From positions 1-42,309 of the forward strand of contig NZ_QSOP01000021.1 of the NCBI RefSeq assembly GCF_003436275.1: a stretch of 42,309 nt of DNA, read 5' to 3'. Source of the stretch: Collinsella sp. TM09-10AT. GTDB lineage: Bacteria > Actinomycetota > Coriobacteriia > Coriobacteriales > Coriobacteriaceae. A program made the translations under genes and the position numbers. Positions 16,046 through 24,228 of this stretch are shown here, one piece after another (within the stretch, counting starts at the first letter, position 1; each line of letters starts with the position of its first letter). Under the pieces are notes generated by a model. It searched no databases. It had not been told where the DNA came from and saw only the letters and a program-made list of their open reading frames with translations.

Positions 16046-16128
16046 ATGAAATGCAGAAATTTATATCGACTATTATCAATGAAATGCAGAAATTTTTAGT
16101 ACTGAAATCGGATGAAATGCAGAAATTT
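16046..16128 (-). promoter_or_regulatory. Three 17-bp direct repeats spaced 33 bp upstream of the ATPase
   Basis: ATGAAATGCAGAAATTT occurs perfectly at 16046-16062, 16079-16095 and 16112-16128, each 33 bp from the next, close to three helical turns, so three protein copies would bind one face of the DNA. The first repeat ends 24 bases upstream of the ATPase start codon at 16022. The 16-bp spacers differ from each other. The region is AT-rich compared with its surroundings and probably holds the promoter. Confidence 0.85.
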
Positions 16129-16197
16129 GACCTTACTCGCATACAGAATATAGACGAGAGCGCATGAGCGGGATCAGGATTCCCGTCGCTGCAAATC

Positions 16198-16261
16198 GAG
16201 CGAGGATTTTCTCCCATTTTGAGCGCGAAATTGCGCCCAAAGTGGGAGAAAATCCTCGCTC
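16198..16261. repeat. Family-3 palindrome, copy B
   Basis: Perfect 19-bp arms at 16198-16216 and 16243-16261 (half-site GAGCGAGGATTTTCTCCCA), with TTTGAGCGCG and partially complementary centre. It ends three bases before the stop codon of the TIGR04076 gene on one side and faces the ATPase repeats on the other. Confidence 0.85.
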
Positions 16262-16263
16262 GG

Positions 16264-16593
16264 CTACTCGTCGACGATCTCGGCAAGCCAGACGTTGAGG
16301 GTGTCGACCTCGGGACAGCAGAACTTTGCCGTACCAGGCTCGTTGCCAGGCACGGTTCCGCCATAGCGCAGGATATCAATATAGGGAAAGCCCACATGGC
16401 AGGCCATGGCGCACATCTTGCCGCGGTCTCGGTCGAAGTCAAAGACGTCGCCCGGCTTGTGACCATGGTGGCAGCGACACGCACCCAGCTGGTCCACGCA
16501 GCTCACGCGGATACGCGGACGCTTGCCACGCGGCGCGCCGAGCGGCTTGTTCTCGCCCGCAGGCTTGACGCCGCCCTCGCCAGCATTACTCAT
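16264..16593 (-). CDS. TIGR04076-type small cysteine-rich protein
   Basis: 109 aa. RPRIRVSCVDQLGACRCHHGHKPGDVFDF, then MCAMACHVGFPYIDILRYGG and FCCPEVDTLNVWLAEI match the layout of TIGR04076 proteins (small Cys-containing proteins of unknown role, from memory of the family). The Cys pattern suggests a metal or cofactor site, but this is not proven. The ATG at 16593 overlaps the stop codon of the pyridoxal kinase gene by 8 bases (ATGAGTAA), a sign of translational coupling, so the two are co-expressed. The gene stops three bases from a family-3 palindrome. Confidence 0.72.
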   Translation of the reverse strand: MSNAGEGGVKPAGENKPLGAPRGKRPRIRVSCVDQLGACRCHHGHKPGDVFDFDRDRGKMCAMACHVGFPYIDILRYGGTVPGNEPGTAKFCCPEVDTLNVWLAEIVDE

Positions 16594-17410
16594 GGTCAAT
16601 CACATCCAGGCAGGCCTCGATGGGCAGGCCGGCAGACTTATCCTCCTGCGCAGCATTGCGCTCGATAAGCTCGGCCACCACGCGCATGGCATCGGCCGTG
16701 GCGCGCTGAAGCGTCCAACCGCTCATCACGCGACCCATAAGCACGGCCGAGAACGTATCGCCCGTACCCGGGAAGTACACCGGGATCAGCTCGAAGGGGA
16801 TCGTGAAGTACTCCCCCGCCACATGGTCGTAACCGATAACCGCGTTCGTGCCATTGACCACGGCGCTCGTAATGACCACCGACTTGGCACCCAGCTCGCG
16901 CACGGCGTCCACAAGGGCGCGGGCCTCATCGGGCGTGATCTGTTCTGCAATAGGCGTATCGGTGAGCAGACAGGCCTCGGTGTAGTTGGGCACCGCGTAG
17001 TCTGCGCACTCCAGCAGGTGCCGCATAAGGCCAATCGTGGACTCGGGCACACCGGCATAGAGCTTGCCGTTGTCGCCCATGATGGGGTCGACGAACACCT
17101 TGGTGCCCTTTTGCGCACGGCGGTGGCAAAAGTCCGAGATGATACGCGTCTCTTCCTCGGTCACGATAAAGCCGGTCGAGATGGCGTCAAACTCAAAGCC
17201 GAGCTCCTCCCAGATAGCGAGGCTTTGACGCACGTACTCGGTGGTGTCGTGGATGTAGAACTTGGGGTAGTTGAGCGTGTCGGAAACGAGCGCTGTCGGC
17301 AGGTTATGGATACGGTAGCCCATGTGCGACAGCACCGGCAGCATGGCAGAAAGCGCGACCTTGCCGTAGCCGCACATATCGTTAATCAGCAGCAGCTGAG
17401 TGTTCTTCAT
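16586..17410 (-). CDS. Pyridoxal/pyridoxamine kinase (PdxY/PdxK-like)
   Basis: Salvage kinase of the vitamin B6 pathway, 274 aa; phosphorylates pyridoxal, pyridoxamine or pyridoxine at the 5' hydroxyl using ATP. Ribokinase-fold signs: NDMCGYGKVALSAMLPVLSHMGY at the start, FVDPIMGDNGKLYAG in the middle, VPNYTEACLLTD, SAVVNGTNAVIGYD, and the PGTGDTFSAVLMGR motif carrying the catalytic Asp. The ATG at 17410 has AGGGGGGA just upstream; a long in-frame extension to 17617 covers the intergenic region and is not used. The upstream region (17411-17620) holds nothing else that I can name. It is the first gene of a unit with the TIGR04076 gene. Confidence 0.9.
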   Translation of the reverse strand: MKNTQLLLINDMCGYGKVALSAMLPVLSHMGYRIHNLPTALVSDTLNYPKFYIHDTTEYVRQSLAIWEELGFEFDAISTGFIVTEEETRIISDFCHRRAQKGTKVFVDPIMGDNGKLYAGVPESTIGLMRHLLECADYAVPNYTEACLLTDTPIAEQITPDEARALVDAVRELGAKSVVITSAVVNGTNAVIGYDHVAGEYFTIPFELIPVYFPGTGDTFSAVLMGRVMSGWTLQRATADAMRVVAELIERNAAQEDKSAGLPIEACLDVIDHE

Positions 17411-17621
17411 GAGTGTCCCCCCTTGGGTCGGGCATGGCGCGACGGCACCACAGTGCAACCAAGTGTAGCGCAGTGCAATCCAGGTCTTGCCTTCGGATGT
17501 AAGACCAAGTTTGGGCGCTATTTTGTTCTTAGAATTTTTCTGATGCTTCTTATTGCAGAAACTTGGCCTTAGAAGGCTTTGCACATGGTGCAAAGTAGCC
17601 TGCCACCCTTGCACCAATCAA

Positions 17622-17697
17622 AATCAATTCGGTACCTTGACAATCAGTTAGGTACCTCTAGAATCACTTAGGTACAAAACAATCCCTCTACCTAACT
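17622..17697 (+). promoter_or_regulatory. Promoter and MarR operator array
   Basis: Three direct repeats AATCAATTCGGTAC (17622), AATCAGTTAGGTAC (17642) and AATCACTTAGGTAC (17662) are spaced exactly 20 bp. A consensus promoter TTGACA-N16-TAGAAT (-35 at 17637-17642, -10 at 17659-17664) lies across them. An inverted half-site TACCTAACT occurs at 17689-17697, next to the ribosome site. The MarR protein of the first gene would occlude the promoter; binding is inferred from layout. Confidence 0.8.
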
Positions 17698-17720
17698 AAA
17701 GAAAGGAGCAATGCAGCGAC

Positions 17721-18224
17721 ATGTGTGTTGAACCACTCGTCTATCCGCACGAACCCGGCGGCGACCCGTCACAGCCTGCGGATGTACCCGAAGCGGTCAG
17801 CGCCGAAGACAAGCTTGCCAAGCGCATCCTCAATAATCTGGGCTTTTGCGGCCATTACATGCATTTTCATGGCGGAGGCGTGTCCGGCAAGGCGCCCATC
17901 ATCTGCCTGCTGGCCAAGCAACCCGGCGGCGAGATGTCGCAGCAGGAGCTCGGCATGCACTTTGACCTCAAGCCGGGATCGCTTTCCGAGATCCTGTCCA
18001 AGCTCGAGCTCAACGGCCTCATCGAGCGCAGCCGTAATCCCAAGGACCGACGGCAACTCACCATTCGCCTGACCGAAACCGGCCGGGAAAACGCCCGCAT
18101 CGACCAGGCAGCCCGCATCCGCTTTAGAGAACGGGCCTTTAGCGCGCTCACCCACGACGAGCGCGAGGACCTCGCCGAAATGCTCGATAAAATCCGCGTA
18201 ACCTGGGAGGAACTGGATGATTAA
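17721..18224 (+). CDS. MarR family transcriptional regulator
   Basis: Winged helix-turn-helix repressor, 167 aa. A 25-residue tail precedes the domain. The core GGEMSQQELGMHFDLKPGSLSEILSKLELNGLIERSRNPKDRRQLTIRLTETGRENA carries the recognition helix and the beta-wing, with the DRR motif typical of MarR. The flanking helices (SAEDKLAKRILNNLGFCGHYM; LTHDEREDLAEMLDKIRVTWEEL) would form the dimer. The AAAGGAG site is 12-13 bases before the ATG, which is long; a 6-codon ORF (ATG at 17711, stop at 17731) overlaps the start and may help set translation. It overlaps the next gene by 8 bases and likely represses the exporter operon and itself. Confidence 0.9.
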   Translation: MCVEPLVYPHEPGGDPSQPADVPEAVSAEDKLAKRILNNLGFCGHYMHFHGGGVSGKAPIICLLAKQPGGEMSQQELGMHFDLKPGSLSEILSKLELNGLIERSRNPKDRRQLTIRLTETGRENARIDQAARIRFRERAFSALTHDEREDLAEMLDKIRVTWEELDD

Positions 18225-20031
18225 AACCCTCATGGGAAGCATCCGCGACTATATGAAAGTCACCGTTGCCACGCCGTTGCTCGTGCTTGGCGAGGTGCTC
18301 TGCGAGATGCTGATTCCATTTATCACCGCCAACCTGATCGACACCATCAAAGACGGCGCCACCGTAGCCGAGATGCTTCCCACCGCAGGCTTTTTGGTGC
18401 TCATCGCGCTGACGTCGCTTGCTTTTGGCGCCGCGGCTGGTGTCACCTGCAGCCATGCGAGCTGCGGATTCGCCAAGAACCTGCGTCACGACCTGTTCTA
18501 CAAGATCCAGACGTTCAGCTTTGCCAACATCGATGAGTTCTCGAGCTCCTCACTCGTCACGCGCCTGACCACCGATATCAACAACGTGCAGCAGGCCTTT
18601 ATGATGATCATCCGTATTGCCGTGCGCGCGCCGCTGGTATTGATCTTCGCCTTTACCATGGCATTTATCATGGGCGGCAGCGTTGCCATGGTCTACCTGG
18701 TCATCATTCCGCTGCTGGGCTTTGGGCTGTTCTTTATCATCTTTAAGGTGCGCCCCATCTTCTCGCGCGTGTTCCACAAGTACGACGCCCTTAACGAGTC
18801 CGTCGAGGAAAACGTCACCGGCATGCGCGTGGTCAAGAGCTATGTGCGCGAAGACTTTGAGAAGGAGAAGTTCGCGACCGCCGCACGCGACGTCCAGATG
18901 GACTTCACCCGCGCCGAGAAGCTGCTCGCCTTTAACAACCCCATGATGAACATCTGCGTCAACGGCGCGTTCGTCGTCATCATCTACCTGGGCTCCAAGC
19001 TCATCATCACGAGCCAGGGCACGCTGTTCGACGTGGGCCAGCTCTCCTCGACCTTTACCTATGGTTTCCAGATTCTCATGAGCCTGATGCAGCTGTCGAT
19101 GATCTTTGTCATGGTGACCATGGCCGACGAATCGGCACGCCGCATTGCCGAGGTGCTGGCCGCCGAGCCCACGATCGCCGATCCCGCCGAGCCCGTGCTC
19201 GAGGTTGCCGACGGTTCCATCGACTTTGACCACGTGAGCTTTAAGTATTCCAAGCATGCGAAGCGCCAGGCGCTCGACGATATCGACCTGCACATTACGA
19301 GCGGCGAGACCATCGGCATCATCGGCGGCACCGGCTCGGCCAAGTCCACGCTCGTTAACCTCATCGCCCGCCTGTACGACACCACCGAAGGCGCTGTGCG
19401 CGTGGGCGGCGTGGACGTGCGCGACTACGACCTGGACGCGCTGCGTCACCAGGTCGCCATGGTGCTGCAGAAAAACGTGCTGTTTAGCGGCACCATCGCC
19501 GAGAACCTGCGTTGGGGCGACCCGAACGCCACCGACGAGGAAATCCGCGAGGCAGCGCATCTGGCCTGCGCCGACGAGTTTGTCGACGGTTTCCCCAAGG
19601 GCTACGACACCTGGATCGAACAGGGCGGCTCTAATGTTTCGGGCGGTCAGAAGCAGCGCCTGTGCATTGCACGCGCCCTGTTGCGTCGCCCCAAGATCTT
19701 GATCCTGGACGACTCCACCAGCGCCGTCGACACCAAGACTGACGCCAAGATTCGCGCAGGCCTGGCAAGCTATCTGCCCAACACGACCAAGCTCATCATC
19801 GCCCAGCGCATCAGCTCCGTGCAGGACGCAGACCGCATCATTGTCATGGAGGGCGGCCGCATCGCACAGATCGGCAACCACGAAGAGCTGCTCAAGACGA
19901 GCGAGATCTACCGAGAGACCTTTACCTCGCAAAACAAGATGTCTGCCGAGGGCGAAGGGGCCGTCGAGGCCGACACCGAGGCATCCGCAACGCAAGCTCA
20001 GACCCAGGAAGGAGGCGAGGCACATGAGTAA
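18217..20031 (+). CDS. ABC exporter half-transporter, degenerate-site subunit
   Basis: Multidrug-type ABC exporter subunit, 604 aa: about six TM helices in residues 1-310, NBD from about 335. The catalytic elements are partly altered. Walker A is GGTGSAKS (370-377) with Ala375 for the usual Gly; Walker B is LILDDSTSAVD with Asp499 in place of the catalytic Glu; the switch segment reads IIAQR with Gln for His; the signature VSGGQ (474-478) is kept. This is the set of changes of the noncatalytic half of heterodimeric exporters (TM287/288, BmrCD). A low-complexity acidic tail (570-604) ends the chain. Its ATG overlaps the MarR stop (ATGATTAA). Confidence 0.95.
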   Translation: MIKTLMGSIRDYMKVTVATPLLVLGEVLCEMLIPFITANLIDTIKDGATVAEMLPTAGFLVLIALTSLAFGAAAGVTCSHASCGFAKNLRHDLFYKIQTFSFANIDEFSSSSLVTRLTTDINNVQQAFMMIIRIAVRAPLVLIFAFTMAFIMGGSVAMVYLVIIPLLGFGLFFIIFKVRPIFSRVFHKYDALNESVEENVTGMRVVKSYVREDFEKEKFATAARDVQMDFTRAEKLLAFNNPMMNICVNGAFVVIIYLGSKLIITSQGTLFDVGQLSSTFTYGFQILMSLMQLSMIFVMVTMADESARRIAEVLAAEPTIADPAEPVLEVADGSIDFDHVSFKYSKHAKRQALDDIDLHITSGETIGIIGGTGSAKSTLVNLIARLYDTTEGAVRVGGVDVRDYDLDALRHQVAMVLQKNVLFSGTIAENLRWGDPNATDEEIREAAHLACADEFVDGFPKGYDTWIEQGGSNVSGGQKQRLCIARALLRRPKILILDDSTSAVDTKTDAKIRAGLASYLPNTTKLIIAQRISSVQDADRIIVMEGGRIAQIGNHEELLKTSEIYRETFTSQNKMSAEGEGAVEADTEASATQAQTQEGGEAHE

Positions 20032-21943
20032 GGCAACGACCGCCGAGCGCGCGCTCAACCGTAAGGGCGGCACCATGTCGCGCCTCATCAAGACGCTCTT
20101 TGACTTCTATCCCGTGCTTTTGCCCCTTGTCGTCGCCGGCGTGGTGCTCTGCGCCATCATCAACTCCATCGGCGCGACCTTCCTGCAGAGCGCCCTGCAG
20201 ATTATTAGCGAATCGTGGCAGTCGGGCGATTGGGAAGCCGCACAGCCCAAGATTCTGCAGCTCGTGACCACCCTCGCCTGCATCTACGGCGTCGGCGTCC
20301 TGTCCTCGCTCTTCTGGAACCGCGCCATGGCCATCGTCACGCAGGGCTCGCTGGAGAAGCTGCGCGAGATGATGTTCAACCGCATGCAAGACCTGCCGAT
20401 CCGCTACTTCGACACGCACCAGCGCGGCGATATCATGAGCCACTACACCAACGACATCGACACGCTGCGTCAGATGATCAGCCAGTCGCTGCCCAACCTG
20501 CTCATGACGATCATCATCATTGTCACGGTGTTCTTTATCATGCTGTACTACAGCGTGTGGATGTGCCTGGTCATCATCGCCGGCGTCGCCTTTATGACCT
20601 TTATGACCAAGCTGCTCGGCTCCAATTCCGCGCGTTTCTTCATTGCGCAGCAGACCGAGCTCGGCGTGGTCGAGGGCCATATCGAGGAGGTCATGAACGG
20701 CCAGAAGGTCGTCAAGGCGTTCTGCCACGAGTCTGCCGCCGAGGCCGATTTTGACGAGCGCAACGAGAAGCTCTTCGAGGTCTCGCAAAAGGCCAACATG
20801 TACGCCAACATCCTCATGCCCATCCTTATGAACCTGGGCAACCTGCTCTACGTGCTGGTCGCACTGGCAGGCGGCATTTTCCTGGCGCTGGGCGTGCCCA
20901 ACCTGAGCATCTCGGGCATGGCGCTGTCCATCGCCGTCGTGGTGCCGTTCCTCAACATGACCAAGCAGTTCTGCGGACAGATCGGCCAAATCTCGCAGCA
21001 GATCAACGCCGTGGTCATGGGCCTCGCCGGCGCCGACCGTATCTTTGAGCTCATCGACGAGAAGTCCGAAGCCGACGAAGGCTATGTGACGCTCGTCAAC
21101 GCGCAGGTCAACCCCGATACCTGGCAGCTCGAGGAGGCCGACCACCACACCGGCATGTGGGCATGGAAACATCCGCACCGCGCAACCGGCGAGATCGAGT
21201 ACGTACCGCTGCGCGGCGACCTGGTCATGGACAACGTCGACTTTGGCTACACGCCCGACCACGAGGTGCTGCACGGCGTGTCTGTGTTTGCCAAGCCGGG
21301 CCAGAAGGTTGCGTTTGTCGGCGCCACCGGTGCCGGCAAGACGACCATCACCAACCTCATCAACCGCTTCTACGACATCGCCGACGGCAAGATCCGCTAC
21401 GACGGCATCAACGTCAACAAGATTCGCAAGGCCGATCTGCGCCGAAGCCTGGGCGTCGTGCTGCAGGACGTGAACCTGTTCACCGGCACCGTGATGGATA
21501 ACATCCGCTACGGAGACCTGGATGCGACCGACGAGGAGTGCATCGCGGCGGCCAAGCTCGCGGGCGCGGACGACTTTATCACCCGCCTGCCCGACGGCTA
21601 CGACACGATGCTCACCGGCAACGGCGCCCAGCTGTCGCAGGGCCAGCGCCAACTGATCAGCATTGCGCGCGCCGCCGTCGCCGATCCGCCGGCGATGATT
21701 CTGGACGAGGCCACGAGCTCCATCGACACCCGCACCGAGGCCATCGTGCAAGCGGGCATGGACAAGCTCATGGAGGGCCGCACGACGTTTGTCATCGCAC
21801 ACCGCCTGTCCACCGTGCGCAACTCCGACGCGATCATCTGTCTGGACCACGGCCGCATCATCGAGCGCGGCAACCACGACGAGCTGATCGCCAAGCGCGG
21901 ATATTACTATCAGCTCTATACCGGAGCGTTTGAGCTGGAGTAG
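20024..21943 (+). CDS. ABC exporter half-transporter, catalytic subunit
   Basis: Partner of the preceding subunit, 639 aa. TM region at about 30-350, then an insert of about 60 residues (VTLVNAQVNPDTWQLEEADHHTGMWAWKHP...) before the NBD, typical of one half of such heterodimers. Walker A GATGAGKT at 433-440, signature LSQGQ at 537-541 (deviating from LSGGQ), Walker B MILDEATSS with the catalytic Glu562, and the switch His in VIAHRLSTV. The intact Walker B and His here pair with the intact signature of the first subunit, giving one active site; the other site is degenerate. ATG at 20024 overlaps the previous stop (ATGAGTAA) and has GGAGG upstream. Likely drug or lipid export. Confidence 0.95.
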   Translation: MSKATTAERALNRKGGTMSRLIKTLFDFYPVLLPLVVAGVVLCAIINSIGATFLQSALQIISESWQSGDWEAAQPKILQLVTTLACIYGVGVLSSLFWNRAMAIVTQGSLEKLREMMFNRMQDLPIRYFDTHQRGDIMSHYTNDIDTLRQMISQSLPNLLMTIIIIVTVFFIMLYYSVWMCLVIIAGVAFMTFMTKLLGSNSARFFIAQQTELGVVEGHIEEVMNGQKVVKAFCHESAAEADFDERNEKLFEVSQKANMYANILMPILMNLGNLLYVLVALAGGIFLALGVPNLSISGMALSIAVVVPFLNMTKQFCGQIGQISQQINAVVMGLAGADRIFELIDEKSEADEGYVTLVNAQVNPDTWQLEEADHHTGMWAWKHPHRATGEIEYVPLRGDLVMDNVDFGYTPDHEVLHGVSVFAKPGQKVAFVGATGAGKTTITNLINRFYDIADGKIRYDGINVNKIRKADLRRSLGVVLQDVNLFTGTVMDNIRYGDLDATDEECIAAAKLAGADDFITRLPDGYDTMLTGNGAQLSQGQRQLISIARAAVADPPAMILDEATSSIDTRTEAIVQAGMDKLMEGRTTFVIAHRLSTVRNSDAIICLDHGRIIERGNHDELIAKRGYYYQLYTGAFELE

Positions 21944-21975
21944 GACCGGTTACTGACGGAGGGTGCCCCGGGGGC

Positions 21976-22047
21976 GGCGGGGTAATTCCTCCGTGCTCAA
22001 ACATTCTCGCTGCGCTGCGAAACTGCGCGCGGAGGAAATACCCCGTC
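21976..22047. repeat. Imperfect palindrome after the ABC exporter operon
   Basis: Arms at 21976-21996 and 22027-22047 match at 18 of 21 bases (GGCGGGGTAATTCCTCC and its partner), around a centre with TCTCGCTGCGCTGCGA. It lies between the stop at 21943 and the terminator at 22104. A REP-like intergenic element; function unknown. Confidence 0.6.
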
Positions 22048-22103
22048 TCCCTCGGGGAGGTCCTACGCACACAGTCTTTTCTCGCAGCCTGAAAAGAAGT
22101 GGT

Positions 22104-22136
22104 GAGGCCCTGGCCGTTTGGCCAGGGCCTCATTTT
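22104..22136 (+). terminator. Intrinsic terminator of the MarR-ABC operon
   Basis: Perfect 12-bp arms GAGGCCCTGGCC and GGCCAGGGCCTC around GTTT, followed by ATTTTGT on the plus strand. It lies in the convergent gap before the LysR stop at 22169. Confidence 0.88.
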
Positions 22137-22168
22137 GTAAGGAGTCAAAAAGCCCCGTCCCAAATGAG

Positions 22169-23047
22169 CTATTTGAGAAGTTGGGCCATGGCGTTGACGA
22201 ATTTTTGGACTTGGAGGGTTGGCTCGAGCGGATAGTGCAAAAAGACCGGCACCTCTCGCCCGCACAGGAACGGCACGCCCACAAAGGCCGGGTGCACCCC
22301 TGACCATGCGCCACAGGTGAGTACCGCATCGCCCTTTTCCTCCGCCTCGTTAAAGAGCGCAAAGTCAAAGCTATCCACATCGATCACGTCCACGCCGCCG
22401 TCGGCCAAAAGGTCGATGCGTAGGCTGTCCATCGCATCGTTGCCGTGACGGAGCACGCGCAGGCGCATGCCCTCTAGGTCGGCAACCGTAATGCGATTCT
22501 TGCGCGCCAGCGGGCTCGCGCGCGGCAGGTCGATATAAAACGGTACGTTAACGATGTGGAGCTTTTGGCAGGCGTCACCCCAGCGCGGGGTCGAAAAACT
22601 CGACTGCACCACATCGACCTCGCGGCCCAAGCTGCGCATGACGGATTCGCGCTCGTCATAGAGGTCGCTCACCGGCACGATCTCAAATCGCAACGACGGT
22701 TCCAGATCGTGGATGCCCGTCCACATCGACAGCGTCTGGCGTCCTGGGCACATCATCGATACGCCCAGGCGCACGGCACCGCCATCGCCCGCCGCGCGTC
22801 GGGCACGGCGCAGCGCGTCCTCGGACTGCCGCATGATCGAGCGCGCGTCGTCCACCAGCAGTGCGCCGGCCGGCGTCACCTTGACGCCCGAGTGCGAGCG
22901 CTCGAACAACGTGATGCCGAACTCGGCCTCGAAGCCCGACACCTGCTTGACGAGGGCCGGGGTCGACACGCGCAATCTTGCCGCCGCACGCGAGAAGCTC
23001 CCCAGCTCCGCGGCGGCCGATATGGCCTCAAGTCGTCGATCGTACAC
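22169..23047 (-). CDS. LysR family transcriptional regulator
   Basis: 292 aa when started at the GTG at 23047, which has GGGAG six bases upstream; an ATG 33 bases further out lacks a site. Residues 1-60 hold the LysR HTH (RRLEAISAAAELGSFSRAAARLRVSTPALVKQVSGFEAEFGITLFERSHSG), and the rest is a periplasmic-binding-protein-like effector domain beginning at AVRLGVSMM. It diverges from the SDR-MFS-Gfo/Idh genes and most likely activates them in response to a pathway metabolite. The intergenic region has a long-range 12-bp inverted repeat that could be its binding site. The gene ends in the convergent region with the ABC terminator. Confidence 0.9.
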   Translation of the reverse strand: MYDRRLEAISAAAELGSFSRAAARLRVSTPALVKQVSGFEAEFGITLFERSHSGVKVTPAGALLVDDARSIMRQSEDALRRARRAAGDGGAVRLGVSMMCPGRQTLSMWTGIHDLEPSLRFEIVPVSDLYDERESVMRSLGREVDVVQSSFSTPRWGDACQKLHIVNVPFYIDLPRASPLARKNRITVADLEGMRLRVLRHGNDAMDSLRIDLLADGGVDVIDVDSFDFALFNEAEEKGDAVLTCGAWSGVHPAFVGVPFLCGREVPVFLHYPLEPTLQVQKFVNAMAQLLK

Positions 23048-23096
23048 GTCAATCTCCCGTTTTCGCGCCCGTGACCACATGGTGCCACAGGGGGTT

Positions 23097-23224
23097 GTTT
23101 TCGCAGGTCACACGCTCAATTGAGAATGAGCTGCATCGCACAGTGTAAACCTACGGTTAACGCCATTCTAACAAATATGCAATTCACCTGCGCAAATGCA
23201 AAGCATACGATAACCTGCGAAAAC
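23097..23224. promoter_or_regulatory. Paired inverted repeat in the LysR-SDR intergenic region
   Basis: GTTTTCGCAGGT (23097-23108) is exactly complementary to ACCTGCGAAAAC (23213-23224), with a related ACCTGCGCAAA at 23186-23196. The two arms are 104 bp apart, at opposite sides of the divergent promoters, as expected for a looping regulator. A hairpin with 8-bp arms GTGGGTCG/CGACCCAC follows at 23228-23254, 27 bases before the SDR start. Confidence 0.6.
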
Positions 23225-23280
23225 CACGTGGGTCGATTAATGGGAACGACCCACAGGGAGGCACAAGAAGGGAAGTTCCT

Positions 23281-24162
23281 ATGAGCAACTGGCTTAAGCT
23301 CGAGGGCGATGTCTGCGCCGTAACCGGCGCACTCGGCGGTATGGGCGTCGCGATTTGCCGCGAGTTCGCCCGCAACGGCGCCAACGTCGTCCTGCTCGAC
23401 CTGGACGAGGAAAAGGTCAAGGCCGCAGCCGCCGACCTCGCCGCCGAGTTTGGAATCCACGCCGAGGGCTACAAGATGAACGCCACCGACGAGGCCGAGG
23501 TTCAGGCCGCCGTCGATGCCACCATCGCCGACTTCGGCCGTGTCGACGTCCTCGTCAACACCGCCGGTATCCTGCGCTTCGCCGCCATGGAGGACCTGCC
23601 GCTCTCCGACTGGAACGAGGTCATCAACGTCAACCTCACCGGCTACTTCATCACCTCGCAGCGCTTTGGTCGCGAAATGATCAAGGCCGGCCAGGGTCGC
23701 CTGGTGCACATCTCGACCGTCGCCAGCCACTCTCCCGAGACGTTCTCGGGCGTGTACAGCTCCACCAAGGCCGGCGTCAACATGATGTCCAAGATGCTCG
23801 CCGCCGAATGGGGCCCCTACGGCGTGCGCTCCAACTGCGTCGAGCCCTGCTTCGTTAAGACCCCGATGTCGGCCAACTTCTACGCCGACCCCGAGGTCGA
23901 AAAGAGCCGCAGCCGCCTCATCGCCACGCGCCGCATCGGCGAGGTTAGCGATATCGCCAACGCCGTCATGTTCCTGGCGTCCACGCGCTCGGACTTTACC
24001 ACCGGCGACGCCATCAAGGTCGACGGCGGCTTCTCCAACATGATGGGCGACCTCACCGCCAAGCCCGGCGGCCGTCGCGCCTATGCCGACAACTACCTTA
24101 AGAACAAGGGTGTCGAGCTCTGGTCCGATGAGTCCAGCGTCGCCAAGCCGACTGACCAGTAA
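23281..24162 (+). CDS. Short-chain dehydrogenase/reductase
   Basis: NAD(P)-dependent oxidoreductase of the classical SDR family, 293 aa. Rossmann motif TGALGGMG at 15-22, an acidic residue D40/D42 after the second strand (suggesting NAD), NTAG at 93-96, the active-site run VHISTVASHSPETFSGVYSSTK with Tyr159 and Lys163; the Ser/Thr position is S145 or T146. C-terminal residues 265-293 form an extra tail. SDR proteins with this motif set often act on sugars, polyols or hydroxy acids. GAAGGGAAG precedes the ATG. First gene of a unit with MFS and Gfo/Idh/MocA genes, and behind a LysR-type control region. Confidence 0.92.
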   Translation: MSNWLKLEGDVCAVTGALGGMGVAICREFARNGANVVLLDLDEEKVKAAAADLAAEFGIHAEGYKMNATDEAEVQAAVDATIADFGRVDVLVNTAGILRFAAMEDLPLSDWNEVINVNLTGYFITSQRFGREMIKAGQGRLVHISTVASHSPETFSGVYSSTKAGVNMMSKMLAAEWGPYGVRSNCVEPCFVKTPMSANFYADPEVEKSRSRLIATRRIGEVSDIANAVMFLASTRSDFTTGDAIKVDGGFSNMMGDLTAKPGGRRAYADNYLKNKGVELWSDESSVAKPTDQ

Positions 24163-24228
24163 ACCAACCTGACAGGGAGGCCCCGCGGACACGCCCGCTC
24201 CTCCCCCGTATCGATTAGAAAGAGTCCA

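Noticed and set aside
16046..16128. Repeats with equal spacers as a small CRISPR array
   Set aside because: Repeats are 17 bp and spacers 16 bp, only three units, no cas genes, and they lie in a promoter position.
16023..16484. N-terminal extension of the ATPase frame to 16484
   Set aside because: It would translate the repeats and the palindrome; the ATG at 16022 has its own ribosome site and matches the family start.
17711..17731. 6-codon ORF at the start of marR as a true leader peptide gene
   Set aside because: Overlap with the marR start is visible, but the ribosome site is too close to its ATG, so I keep it only as a possible influence and not a gene.
19922..21877. Open frame of 651 codons on the minus strand over the second ABC subunit
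   Set aside because: Shadow frame; contains repetitive acidic and His-rich segments without motifs.
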